Shown here: in pieces, positions 16,067-24,392 of the stretch | How positions within the stretch are numbered: position 1 is the first letter of the stretch | Layout: the number at the start of each line of letters is the position of its first letter | NCBI RefSeq assembly: GCF_003056055.1 | Contig: NZ_PYFP01000002.1 | Coordinates: 496,001-560,000 of the forward strand | Origin: Glaciimonas sp. PCH181 | Lineage (GTDB): Bacteria; Pseudomonadota; Gammaproteobacteria; Burkholderiales; Burkholderiaceae_D | Reading direction: 5' to 3' | Length of the DNA: 64,000 nucleotides | Made by a program: the position numbers and the translations under genes | The notes under the pieces: generated by a model | Seen by the model: only the letters and a program-made list of their open reading frames with translations | Told to the model about the DNA's origin: nothing | Database searches by the model: none

Positions 16067-18583
16067 ATGCTGGACTCCGTTACCAAACGCCGTATCGACA
16101 CCGCCCGCGACATCCTCGTCGGTAAGGTCCCTGACCCAAAATCCCAAGTCGAGCAAATCACCATCGCCCTCATCTACAAATTCATGGATGATATGGACGC
16201 CGAAGCCGAAGAGCTGGGCGGCAAGCGTAAATTCTTCACCGGCGACTTTACCCGCTACGGCTGGGCCAAGCTGATGAGCGCAGGCATTGGCGGCCACGAA
16301 TTGATCGGCCTCTACGGTGAAGGCATCACCACCATGCCGCAGAACCCCGGTATCCCCCTGCTGTTTCGCGATATTTTCAAAAACGCTTATCTACCGTATC
16401 GCGACCCCGAGACGCTCAAGAGTTTTCTTAAAATTATCGATGAATTTAGCTACGACCACTCCGAGCGACTCGGCGACGCCTTCGAATACTTGCTATCCGT
16501 CCTCGGCTCGCAAGGCGATGCGGGTCAGTTCCGCACCCCGCGCCACATCATTGATTTCATCGTTGAGGTGATGGCACCAAAAAAAGGCGAGATGATTCTT
16601 GACCCCGCTTGTGGCACGGCGGGTTTCCTCATCTCCGCTTACAAATACATTTTGCGTACGAATATCGACGCCAAAAATACCAGCACGCTCACCCCTGACG
16701 AAAAAGGCCGCATCGCCAAAAACTTTCAGGGCTACGACATCTCGCCCGACATGGTACGCCTATCGCTGGTGAACCTTTACTTGCACGGGTTCTCAGATCC
16801 GCACATCGTCGAATACGACACACTCACATCCGAAGAACGCTGGAACGAATCCGCTGACGTCATTCTTGCGAATCCGCCCTTCATGTCGCCGAAAGGCGGC
16901 ATCAAGCCGCATAAACGCTTTTCCATTCAGGCCAAGCGCAGTGAAGTGCTGTTTGTGGATTACATCGCCGAGCACCTCACGCCTACTGGTCGTGCTGGCA
17001 TCATTGTTCCCGAAGGCATCATCTTTCAGAGCCAGAACGCTTACAAAGAACTGCGGAAAATGCTGGTCGAAAATTCGCTCGTCGCCGTAGTTTCGCTCCC
17101 AGCGGGCGTGTTTCAGCCTTACTCTGGCGTCAAAACTTCCATCCTAATCCTCGATAAATCCCTCGCCAAACAAAGCCACAGCGTTGCCTTTTTCAAAATC
17201 GAAAACGACGGCTTCGGTCTTGGTGCACAACGCCGCGCGAATGGAGGAGAACAACTTACGCAGGTAAAAATTGAACTGGCCGAATACCTGCAAGCGCTCC
17301 GCAGGCAACAAGCCACCGACAAGCTTCAGCCCACGCTCGGACTGATTGTGGCGAAGGAAAAAATCGCCGCGAACGGCGACTACAACCTCAGCGGGGAGCG
17401 GTATCGGGAGATTGGGGTAAGCTCATCCAAATTTCCCAAACTACGCTTAGGCGACGTCTGCACATTGAATCCACTCAAGAGCGAACTTAGGGACTTGGGC
17501 GGTGAAACTTCCGTCTCCTTTGTGCCCATGGCAGACTTGAACGAGCATAGAATTTCATTCCGGCCCAGTGAAGAGAAAAGGCTGTCGGAAGTTTCGAACA
17601 GCTACACCTACTTCAAAGACAATGACGTGTTGCTGGCAAAAGTGACGCCCTGCTTCGAGAACGGCAAAGCGGGTATCGCGCGAAATCTCGTCAATGGAAT
17701 CGGGTTCGGTTCAAGCGAGTATTACGTACTGCGGACCGAAGGGCTTGCACTCCCTGAATGGATCTACTTTTGTGTTACCCATCCAATCTTCCGAGATAGC
17801 GCGATTGCCCAGATGACTGGCACCGGAGGTTTACAACGCGTACCGCGTAGCTATGTGGAGAACTTCGAAATCCCTCTCCCGCCGCTGGAGGTGCAGAAGG
17901 AGATCGTGGCGGAGATCGAGGGCTACCAGAAAGTCATCAATGGCGCCCGCACCGTCCTCGACCACTACCGCCCCCACATCCCCATCCACCTTGACTGGCC
18001 GGTCTTCGAACTCAGCGAAGTGTCGACCAAAATCACCGACGGCGCGCATTTCACCCCAACTTACACTGAGTCTGGCGTTCCGTTTCTGCGTGTTACCGAC
18101 ATCACTGGAAGCAACACGTCGAAAAAGTTTATTCCGCAGGACGAGCATAACGAACTCATCAAGCGCTGCCGTCCAGAGAAGGGAGATGTTCTTTACTCAA
18201 AGAACGGCACCATCGGCATTGCAAAGCTCATCGATTGGGATTGGGAGTTCAGCATATTCGTGAGCCTCGCTCTAATTAAGCCCAAGAGAGAGTTGCTGGA
18301 CCCGCATTATTTGGCGTGCTTTTTGAATTCCGACACGGCATATGCTCAGGCGACTGCCCGCTCCAAGTCAGGCACGGTTACGAACCTCCATCTCGTCGAT
18401 ATTAAAACGATCAAAATCCCCCTCCCACCCCTCGCCACGCAGCAAGCCATCGTCGCCGAGATCGAAGCCGAGCAAGCGCTGGTCGCCGCCAACCGCGAAC
18501 TGATGATCCGCTTCGAGAAAAAAGTCCAGGCCACCATCGCCCGCGCCTGGGGTGAAGAAGATCTACCTGAAGTGGAGGTCTAG
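16067..18583 (+). CDS. hsdM: Fused type I modification and specificity subunit (HsdM-HsdS)
   Basis: The product has 838 residues. The N-terminus (1-120) is the HsdM helical domain. The adenine-N6 methyltransferase domain has motif I DPACGTAGFLISAY (about 180-193) and motif IV NPPFMSPKGG (about 268-277). From about residue 460 two specificity modules follow: FPKLRLGDVCTL...EIPLPPLEVQKEIVAEIE and FELSEVSTKITDGAHF...IPLPPLATQQAIVAEIEAE, each a target-recognition domain with a conserved helical spacer. Normally HsdM and HsdS are separate. A start at 16067 (RBS AAGGA) and an uninterrupted frame show a genuine fusion. Recognition sequence cannot be predicted. Confidence 0.92.
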   Translation: MLDSVTKRRIDTARDILVGKVPDPKSQVEQITIALIYKFMDDMDAEAEELGGKRKFFTGDFTRYGWAKLMSAGIGGHELIGLYGEGITTMPQNPGIPLLFRDIFKNAYLPYRDPETLKSFLKIIDEFSYDHSERLGDAFEYLLSVLGSQGDAGQFRTPRHIIDFIVEVMAPKKGEMILDPACGTAGFLISAYKYILRTNIDAKNTSTLTPDEKGRIAKNFQGYDISPDMVRLSLVNLYLHGFSDPHIVEYDTLTSEERWNESADVILANPPFMSPKGGIKPHKRFSIQAKRSEVLFVDYIAEHLTPTGRAGIIVPEGIIFQSQNAYKELRKMLVENSLVAVVSLPAGVFQPYSGVKTSILILDKSLAKQSHSVAFFKIENDGFGLGAQRRANGGEQLTQVKIELAEYLQALRRQQATDKLQPTLGLIVAKEKIAANGDYNLSGERYREIGVSSSKFPKLRLGDVCTLNPLKSELRDLGGETSVSFVPMADLNEHRISFRPSEEKRLSEVSNSYTYFKDNDVLLAKVTPCFENGKAGIARNLVNGIGFGSSEYYVLRTEGLALPEWIYFCVTHPIFRDSAIAQMTGTGGLQRVPRSYVENFEIPLPPLEVQKEIVAEIEGYQKVINGARTVLDHYRPHIPIHLDWPVFELSEVSTKITDGAHFTPTYTESGVPFLRVTDITGSNTSKKFIPQDEHNELIKRCRPEKGDVLYSKNGTIGIAKLIDWDWEFSIFVSLALIKPKRELLDPHYLACFLNSDTAYAQATARSKSGTVTNLHLVDIKTIKIPLPPLATQQAIVAEIEAEQALVAANRELMIRFEKKVQATIARAWGEEDLPEVEV

Positions 18584-18586
18584 GCT

Positions 18587-19324
18587 ATGGACGAGGCACT
18601 CGAATTAGCAGACTATCTCCCCGTGTCGTACAAGACGCAATCCGAGGGCAAGTATATTACTTTTCTCTGGGATGCCTTTCAGAGCAACTACGCGACGGGG
18701 AAATACGAATTCTCCAGCCTCGCCTTTCACCTGCTATATATGAGCTTCGTCAGTTTTTCGATCTGGCAAATCCGGTTGGTTCGCGAACAAGATTTCAAGA
18801 ATGCGCTCGTCGGCTTTCAAAGCGAGTCTGAGAATACGCTCCTCGACGCTGACACGCCGTTCAAATTTTACGAAAAACTGAAGGAATCGCAGATCTTCCG
18901 TTTCCTAAAACTAATAGGTTGCGGAAACGAGCAAGTCGGTGAATTCGCGAAATTTGTAAAGCGTCGCAACAAGATCGCACATCCCAGTGGCACTGTCTTC
19001 TTCAACGACCAAAAATCGATTGACACCGAAATCAAGGAGATGATGCTAGAAGTGGCCAACATTCAGCGATGTATGCGTCCGATTATTCAAGAAGTGTACG
19101 GCCGTTTTTTGATCGGAGGTTCAGACCAAGAAGAACGCGAGTATGCAACCCCAGATCAAGAGATAGAAGCTAACCTGTTCCATCGAAATTACATCTCGCT
19201 AAAAGACATCGAAATCTGCATCGACTTTGACATCACCAGTTTACCTACGCATGAACACTCTGAAGCAATACAAGAATTGCACAACACTTTGATCTCAAAA
19301 TATGAAAACTGTGACTACCAATGA
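18587..19324 (+). CDS. HEPN-like protein in the restriction operon
   Basis: The 245-residue helical protein starts three bases after hsdM-S, with GGAGGT at about 18575 as RBS, so it belongs to the same transcript. The motif R127-N-K-I-A-H132 (in KRRNKIAHPSG) fits the RX4-6H signature with Asn after Arg that marks HEPN ribonuclease domains; flanking helices (FYEKLKESQIFRFLKLI, IKEMMLEVANIQRCM) also fit. HEPN proteins are toxins or effectors in defence systems. A cofactor or guard for the restriction system is plausible but inferred. A helical protein with a chance RX4H match is the alternative. Confidence 0.6.
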   Translation: MDEALELADYLPVSYKTQSEGKYITFLWDAFQSNYATGKYEFSSLAFHLLYMSFVSFSIWQIRLVREQDFKNALVGFQSESENTLLDADTPFKFYEKLKESQIFRFLKLIGCGNEQVGEFAKFVKRRNKIAHPSGTVFFNDQKSIDTEIKEMMLEVANIQRCMRPIIQEVYGRFLIGGSDQEEREYATPDQEIEANLFHRNYISLKDIEICIDFDITSLPTHEHSEAIQELHNTLISKYENCDYQ

Positions 19325-19369
19325 GTATGACGACAAATCACTCAACACGGACATGCTGCGGCACATTGG

Positions 19370-19921
19370 TTAAGCGTTTATTTGTATATGTGGACGCCTC
19401 TTTAGCAAAGCTTCAACAACTTCCTTGAACTGGGCTGGATTAGGAGTCCGCATAATTTGCAAGGGCAAGCCAAGCATTGTGGCAACCCTATTGGCATGGG
19501 CGGCCTCAGCTATCGCAAAGGACGCTAAGTCCGCAACGTTCCACGAATGATCGCCCCGTTCTGACAACCGCACCGAGATGACCTCAACATCACACTCAAG
19601 CAATAGAACAGCGTCAATTCGCAAACAACGGAATACCTTTTCCGCAATCGGTATATGCACGCCATGTTCGCCACGAAGAACAAAATGCCCATCAAGCAGT
19701 AGCGATGGATCACTTTCTTTCAATCTTGAGACTGCTGAAATTAGAGCAGTCTGGTTATCGTCCACTTCGCTAACTTGTTTATCTTTACCCCACGATTGCC
19801 CCCCACGCTCTTCTCTTATCAACTGACTCGCTGTCGCATGCCTGATTCCGAGTTGTTTAGCTATGGGGGCGGCAAGATAGGTCTTCCCGACACCATGAAT
19901 GCCAGCAACGAAAATAATCAC
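19370..19921 (-). CDS. P-loop NTPase / nucleotide kinase-like protein
   Basis: The product has 183 residues. The Walker A motif GIHGVGKTYLA (about 7-17) lies at the N-terminus, followed by a helix and HATASQLIREERG, the layout of small kinases (adenylate kinase or AAA_33 type). LLLDGHFVLRG supplies a Walker B-like Asp, and VISVRLSERGDHSW resembles a lid. It is the last gene of a three-gene leftward unit: its start overlaps the ASCH gene stop by four bases. Possible roles are phosphorylating a nucleotide or RNA end in a modification or defence reaction. It converges with the HEPN-like gene. Confidence 0.75.
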   Translation of the reverse strand: MIIFVAGIHGVGKTYLAAPIAKQLGIRHATASQLIREERGGQSWGKDKQVSEVDDNQTALISAVSRLKESDPSLLLDGHFVLRGEHGVHIPIAEKVFRCLRIDAVLLLECDVEVISVRLSERGDHSWNVADLASFAIAEAAHANRVATMLGLPLQIMRTPNPAQFKEVVEALLKRRPHIQINA

Positions 19922-20388
19922 TGTTTAGCCTTCCTTATTCGCACTTTCTGTTCGAGTTTTCGTATTTCAGCTGCCGACAAGTAGCGAAACGATTGCGGTG
20001 CCGAAAAATTCTCAATGACAGCCTGCGGCTCAATCATTTTCTCGAATTTAACAACGTCATCCAAGAGCACGGCATACCCAGCATCTTTACCGCTGAAATA
20101 GTCAAAAAGCTCACGCCTAGTCAGTCCTCCGCCGCGTTGAACACTGTGTTTCCATAGAGTGGACGGTGCCGCTCTCACGACGTCTTGCACATTCACGCGT
20201 CCCACAAGGCGGCAAACTGGAGAACTGGCGTAGATAACAATCATTCCCACCTGCTCGGCAGCCCACATACGACGCAATTCGACTGTTTTCGTACCAGCAA
20301 GAATTAGCTCAGCGTATTTAGGCTTAATTGAAAGAACTATGGCTCTTCCACCCTGCGGCAGTAAGCACTTTTGAGAATTGGTCATCAT
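19918..20388 (-). CDS. ASCH-domain protein
   Basis: The product has 156 residues with the ASCH/PUA-like start VLSIKPKYAELILAGTKTVELRR, then VIYASSPVCRLVGRVNVQDVV. ASCH domains bind RNA or modified nucleotides. It overlaps the preceding PIN-GNAT-EVE gene by 65 bases (20324-20388) and the kinase-like gene by four, so the three are translationally coupled. The PIN-GNAT neighbour carries its own PUA-like domain, so the cassette has two such domains. No closer functional assignment is possible from sequence. Confidence 0.75.
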   Translation of the reverse strand: MMTNSQKCLLPQGGRAIVLSIKPKYAELILAGTKTVELRRMWAAEQVGMIVIYASSPVCRLVGRVNVQDVVRAAPSTLWKHSVQRGGGLTRRELFDYFSGKDAGYAVLLDDVVKFEKMIEPQAVIENFSAPQSFRYLSAAEIRKLEQKVRIRKAKQ

Positions 20389-21817
20389 GAATGTGTCGAA
20401 TTGATTGAATTGGTCCTGCTACACCGCATTCCCGCTGAAGTTGAGCATAGCTAACTGGTCGAGATAGATGCTCGACCGAACGGAAGAGAATAACTTTCGT
20501 CTGTTTTTTCGCCATTGTTTCTATTTCTTCTTGACTGTAGACCGTCCGGCGGCTGACGAGGCTGGCTATTTCGGCAGGGTCTTGTAGCACCTTAAACTTA
20601 TCCACGATACCAATTGTGGTTACAGACATCTCGTCATGTGTACGGTAGAACAGTAAGACATCACCAGCGCCGATAGCAGTTGTCTTCGCATGACACAAAT
20701 AGGCCAGCTTGATCGCGTTGCCTACGCTGTTCGACGGGTTGAACAAGCGGCCTTGATGCGGACTGTAATCAGGAAAAAGCGTTTCGTGATACTCCGGCAA
20801 GATGGGAACGATGAATTTCTGTACGTCCGCATCATATCTAAAATGTGGAAAATATCGACGAGCATAGTCGAGCGGCGGCAATCCAGCTGGCTCAGGAGCT
20901 GATAGCGGATGAGTCTTCACCATCACTAGATCACCTGAATACGTCCCGCGTTCCTCAAAACCAAAATCTTCTAGTAAACGCAAAAGGTAATCGTGGCGCT
21001 CGGCATCGGCATGAATGAACAGATGTTCGCATGCGTTATTGGTGGCATAGCGGAATGCGGCCTTGAGAAATAGCTCTCCGATTTTCCGTCCGCGAACCTT
21101 TTCACCAACCTTGAAGGTGCAAAGTTTGAGCGCATCTCCAGTAAGGCACTCTTTCGCATCATTGAGAACCTCACCATTTTGTACGGTATAAATACAAAGT
21201 GCCGACAAATTTCCATGTTCGTCCCTGTACACCCACGCTCGCCGGTCGTCGCGCGCCGTACGACGAAACCATTCATCAAACCCGGCGTACCCTTCACGCA
21301 AGCTATCAAAGAAATCCGTAGCTAGACTTGGTGTCAGGCTATGCAGCGGTACATCCTCAATATTGGGAAGAACCTCCTGCTTCGGCTCGTGCAGCCCACG
21401 GAGCCAGTATTGCGCCATTTGGATCGTATAAACACGATCACTCAATCCTCTTGTTCGCGCCTTACCGTGAATACCCCTGTCCTCAGTAACTAATGCATGC
21501 ACCGCATCGCATTCAAGGGCATAGAGAATTTCGTTATCGCATGCCTCGTTGGCCGTAGTTTCCGGCGTATTCCAAGGGCATCGTGCAGGGTTATCAAGCT
21601 GTGAGTATTGCGCAAGACGATGAAGATTCATTTCGCGCCGCTGCTCATCGGTATCTCGCCGAAAATCCGCAATGGTCGCGGGATGGTAGAGCAACTGATG
21701 CCCACCGACTCCGGCTAATCGAACGAAGTCAGTCAGATTCGGCTCAAGAACCTGATAAGAGTCCTGAAGTGGAATTAGAATGTTTGTGTCGAGCAGAAAT
21801 CGAAGTCGCAGCGCCAA
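20324..21817 (-). CDS. PIN-GNAT-EVE/ASCH-like fusion protein
   Basis: The 497-residue product has three recognisable parts. Residues 1-135 are a PIN ribonuclease domain: LLDTNILI with Asp10, the acidic NEACDNEIL region, and LVTEDRGI. Residues about 165-310 are a GNAT acetyltransferase, with VGEKVRGRKIGELFLKAAF as the acetyl-CoA-binding motif A followed by LLEDFGFEERG. Residues about 335-480 are an EVE/ASCH-type PUA-like domain (AIGAGDVLLFYRTHDEMSVTTIGIVDKF). The combination suggests recognition of a modified base or RNA, with cleavage and acetylation by the same protein. It heads the kinase/ASCH unit and lies in a mobile island. Domain calls rest on motif reading and the function is unknown. 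Confidence 0.7.
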   Translation of the reverse strand: MALRLRFLLDTNILIPLQDSYQVLEPNLTDFVRLAGVGGHQLLYHPATIADFRRDTDEQRREMNLHRLAQYSQLDNPARCPWNTPETTANEACDNEILYALECDAVHALVTEDRGIHGKARTRGLSDRVYTIQMAQYWLRGLHEPKQEVLPNIEDVPLHSLTPSLATDFFDSLREGYAGFDEWFRRTARDDRRAWVYRDEHGNLSALCIYTVQNGEVLNDAKECLTGDALKLCTFKVGEKVRGRKIGELFLKAAFRYATNNACEHLFIHADAERHDYLLRLLEDFGFEERGTYSGDLVMVKTHPLSAPEPAGLPPLDYARRYFPHFRYDADVQKFIVPILPEYHETLFPDYSPHQGRLFNPSNSVGNAIKLAYLCHAKTTAIGAGDVLLFYRTHDEMSVTTIGIVDKFKVLQDPAEIASLVSRRTVYSQEEIETMAKKQTKVILFRSVEHLSRPVSYAQLQRECGVAGPIQSIRHIHDDQFSKVLTAAGWKSHSSFN

Positions 21818-21932
21818 GCTTCAGGTTCCCCATTGTGGTCGCATACCAGAACAACTTGTTCATTACATTTATGGCACTCAGAATAACCGATGAAATACGC
21901 TTTTGTCTATCTGGCAATAGGGTGCGCCCAAA

Positions 21933-24392
21933 TCAGGTCGCCATTTCTTGTTCCAACTGATAATCGAGCGATGTATCTTTCTGGCGTGACCTCGACATTA
22001 CATTTTGCAACTGTTTAGCAAACTCCTCTGAGCAGAAGATGCGCGTTTTATCTCGCGCCCTACTCACCCCCACGTAATTCCATTCGCGGTCACCCATTCC
22101 TTCGGACATCAGAATGAACACTTTATCTGCCGTGACTCCCTGGCCTTTATGCATCGACATGGCATACCCATATTCGATCTCCTGACAACCAAGGCGGCCT
22201 AGTTTTTTTGGATCTCCGAAAACAAATTGAATCGCCCGGCCGCTATCAAGCTGAACTTGGAAAACGTAGTGACCATCTTTTCGCTGGTCGATGCCAAGTA
22301 CAGTGCCTAGGTCACCATTTTTGACGCCGATCGAGCGATTGTTCCGACAAAAAATGATGCGGTCGTTCTCAGCAAATTCGCGCTCGTAGCGGATATCATT
22401 GATGACAGTTTCAACTTGAACAGATCTTCCAAAACGTTTGTCCCGACGAGCGCGTTCTCGCGCCAACTGATTAAGATGAAATGCTTCTGCTCGTGTCCCG
22501 GCCAGCATTAACGCTTCTTGCGGTCTAGATGAGTCAAACTGAGCAGCCCACTCCTCTTCCATTTTCAACATAGCTGAAGAGACATTGGCGCATACCGCGA
22601 TCCCGCCGCGTGCTTTGATCAAAACCAATGCCTGTGCAACGCTCCCTTCTGCAAATTGACGCACGATTTCTTTATCAACGTCATGACGTTGGCGTATGAC
22701 ATTCCGTAATGATGCGTAGCCTAGCCGCTCTGCCAGCAAACGAAAAGCGCCGCCCGCATCAATAGGCTGCAACTGCCGACTATCCCCAACCAGAACCGCT
22801 TTAGCACCCACATCATGAATCTGATTCAGCAGCTTTGAAAGCTGTTTCGAACCGATCATTCCTGCTTCGTCGATAACAAGAACTGATTGTGGTGATAGCT
22901 TTACTGTTCCCTTTTCCAGCTCTTCTATTAATGAATGAACTGTTTGTGAATGAATCCCGGCGGATTGCTCTAGTCCGTCAGCTGCTTTTCCGGCTAGCGC
23001 CGCCCCCCGCACATCCAAACCCGCCGCTTGCCACGCTTCGCGTGCTGCCCTCAACATAAATCCTTTCCCCGTCCCGGCCATTCCTTGCACGATTTTCACT
23101 CCACCGGGATCAACTGTTATATAGCGTAAGGCGGATATTTGTTCTTCGGTGAGCGTCTTGTGTGCAGCTATGGCGTCAGAAGGACTGGCGTAGTGGTTCA
23201 ACTCTCCGGCGCGACTTTGTGCATTTTCAACCAAGGCCTGCTCCAGCTTGATTTGTGATTGGGTTGTGTAGCGACACTCTGTCGAGCCAGATCTCTTGTC
23301 GATCTGATTGTTTTTAGCGATCAGGCGGACCAGTTCCGCATGACACATCAGGTCTGTGATGTACTTGTCAATTTCTTCGGCGTCCTTAATCCCCTGCGCC
23401 ACCACTGCAACCGCATGATGCAGTTGCATCGGCGTGAATGTGGACATTTTTTCAGTCATCAGATCAAACATTTGTGTGGGTGTAGGCATAAACAAGCACT
23501 GTGGTGCGAATGAGCGCAGCAGTTGAATATCGCCGCTGGCAATTCCGTTCTGGCGGCCCGTTTCCTCCCACTCATCCAACAAGGTAGCGCGGGATTCGCA
23601 CAATGGTTTTGATTGCCTGGTTGCGAGTGTCGCAATTTTCATCCCAGCATGACTAGTAAAACCGGTCTCATTGGCATAGGCGAGAATTTGCTGCCGCCTC
23701 GTTGAGAATACATCGCAGATGGATTTATCAATGCCGACAATGCTGAAGCTCCCCCTCCCTTCCTGTTGAATAGAGAAACCCGACATCTTCACTTCATGGG
23801 CTAGTTGCGCCCGATAAACGGCTCCCGCCGCCATTTTCCATCTTGAGTCAAAGTCGATCGCACAGACCGTGCCATCTTTTCGCAATCCGAGATTCGCGCA
23901 TAAAACGTGGGTATGCAGTTGAGGATCGAGCTCCCGGCTTGTGCCATGTTCGTACGCGGCAGCCAGCACTCTGTCAATTTTTTCAAACCCATCATTCCGA
24001 TCGCGGCTAGAAAATGCATGTTGCTCCAAAAAAGCCAATGCAGACGCCACTGCTTTCGCCTGGGCTTGTTTGATTGACTCTCGAATCTCCGTGCCTCCCA
24101 ATGCCCAAGCCGTCGACACAGATTTGGGCGAGGAAAACGTAAAGTCCCACCCAGGCTTATGCTCCGGCCCTGCATTACTCGCCAAGTTCTCGCCGGTTTT
24201 GGGGTGGAAGCCCCGCAACAATAGTCCTAACTCGCCCGGTTTTACCTGACCCTGGATCCAAAGTGCCGGAGACAGACCGCCAAGATAAAGGCCGGGTGGT
24301 TCACCACCCTTCTCGTAATAATCCTCTTCTGCTAAATTCTCGAAATATTCGACCGCTTCTTCTGCAGCTGCAATGGGGCTAAAAGTCATCAT
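21933..24392 (-). CDS. MOBF conjugative relaxase-helicase (TrwC/TraI type)
   Basis: The product has 819 residues. The relaxase domain (about 1-300) has the N-terminal tyrosines in EYFENLAEEDYYEKG, the FTFSSPKSVS motif and the metal-binding DPQLHTHVL. The helicase half has Walker A QGMAGTGKGFML (about 440) and Walker B VLVIDEAGMIGS, then YGYAMSMHKGQGVTADKVFIL, as in RecD-like helicases. It nicks oriT, covalently holds the strand and unwinds DNA during transfer. It overlaps the coupling-protein gene by ATGA at 24389-24392. It is shorter than TraI (about 1750) and close in size to TrwC-like relaxases. Confidence 0.92.
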   Translation of the reverse strand: MMTFSPIAAAEEAVEYFENLAEEDYYEKGGEPPGLYLGGLSPALWIQGQVKPGELGLLLRGFHPKTGENLASNAGPEHKPGWDFTFSSPKSVSTAWALGGTEIRESIKQAQAKAVASALAFLEQHAFSSRDRNDGFEKIDRVLAAAYEHGTSRELDPQLHTHVLCANLGLRKDGTVCAIDFDSRWKMAAGAVYRAQLAHEVKMSGFSIQQEGRGSFSIVGIDKSICDVFSTRRQQILAYANETGFTSHAGMKIATLATRQSKPLCESRATLLDEWEETGRQNGIASGDIQLLRSFAPQCLFMPTPTQMFDLMTEKMSTFTPMQLHHAVAVVAQGIKDAEEIDKYITDLMCHAELVRLIAKNNQIDKRSGSTECRYTTQSQIKLEQALVENAQSRAGELNHYASPSDAIAAHKTLTEEQISALRYITVDPGGVKIVQGMAGTGKGFMLRAAREAWQAAGLDVRGAALAGKAADGLEQSAGIHSQTVHSLIEELEKGTVKLSPQSVLVIDEAGMIGSKQLSKLLNQIHDVGAKAVLVGDSRQLQPIDAGGAFRLLAERLGYASLRNVIRQRHDVDKEIVRQFAEGSVAQALVLIKARGGIAVCANVSSAMLKMEEEWAAQFDSSRPQEALMLAGTRAEAFHLNQLARERARRDKRFGRSVQVETVINDIRYEREFAENDRIIFCRNNRSIGVKNGDLGTVLGIDQRKDGHYVFQVQLDSGRAIQFVFGDPKKLGRLGCQEIEYGYAMSMHKGQGVTADKVFILMSEGMGDREWNYVGVSRARDKTRIFCSEEFAKQLQNVMSRSRQKDTSLDYQLEQEMAT

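Noticed and set aside
15506..16297. 263-codon minus-strand ORF over hsdR end and hsdM start
   Set aside because: It is the antisense shadow of two strongly conserved genes, with a repetitive Phe/Glu/Gly-rich composition.
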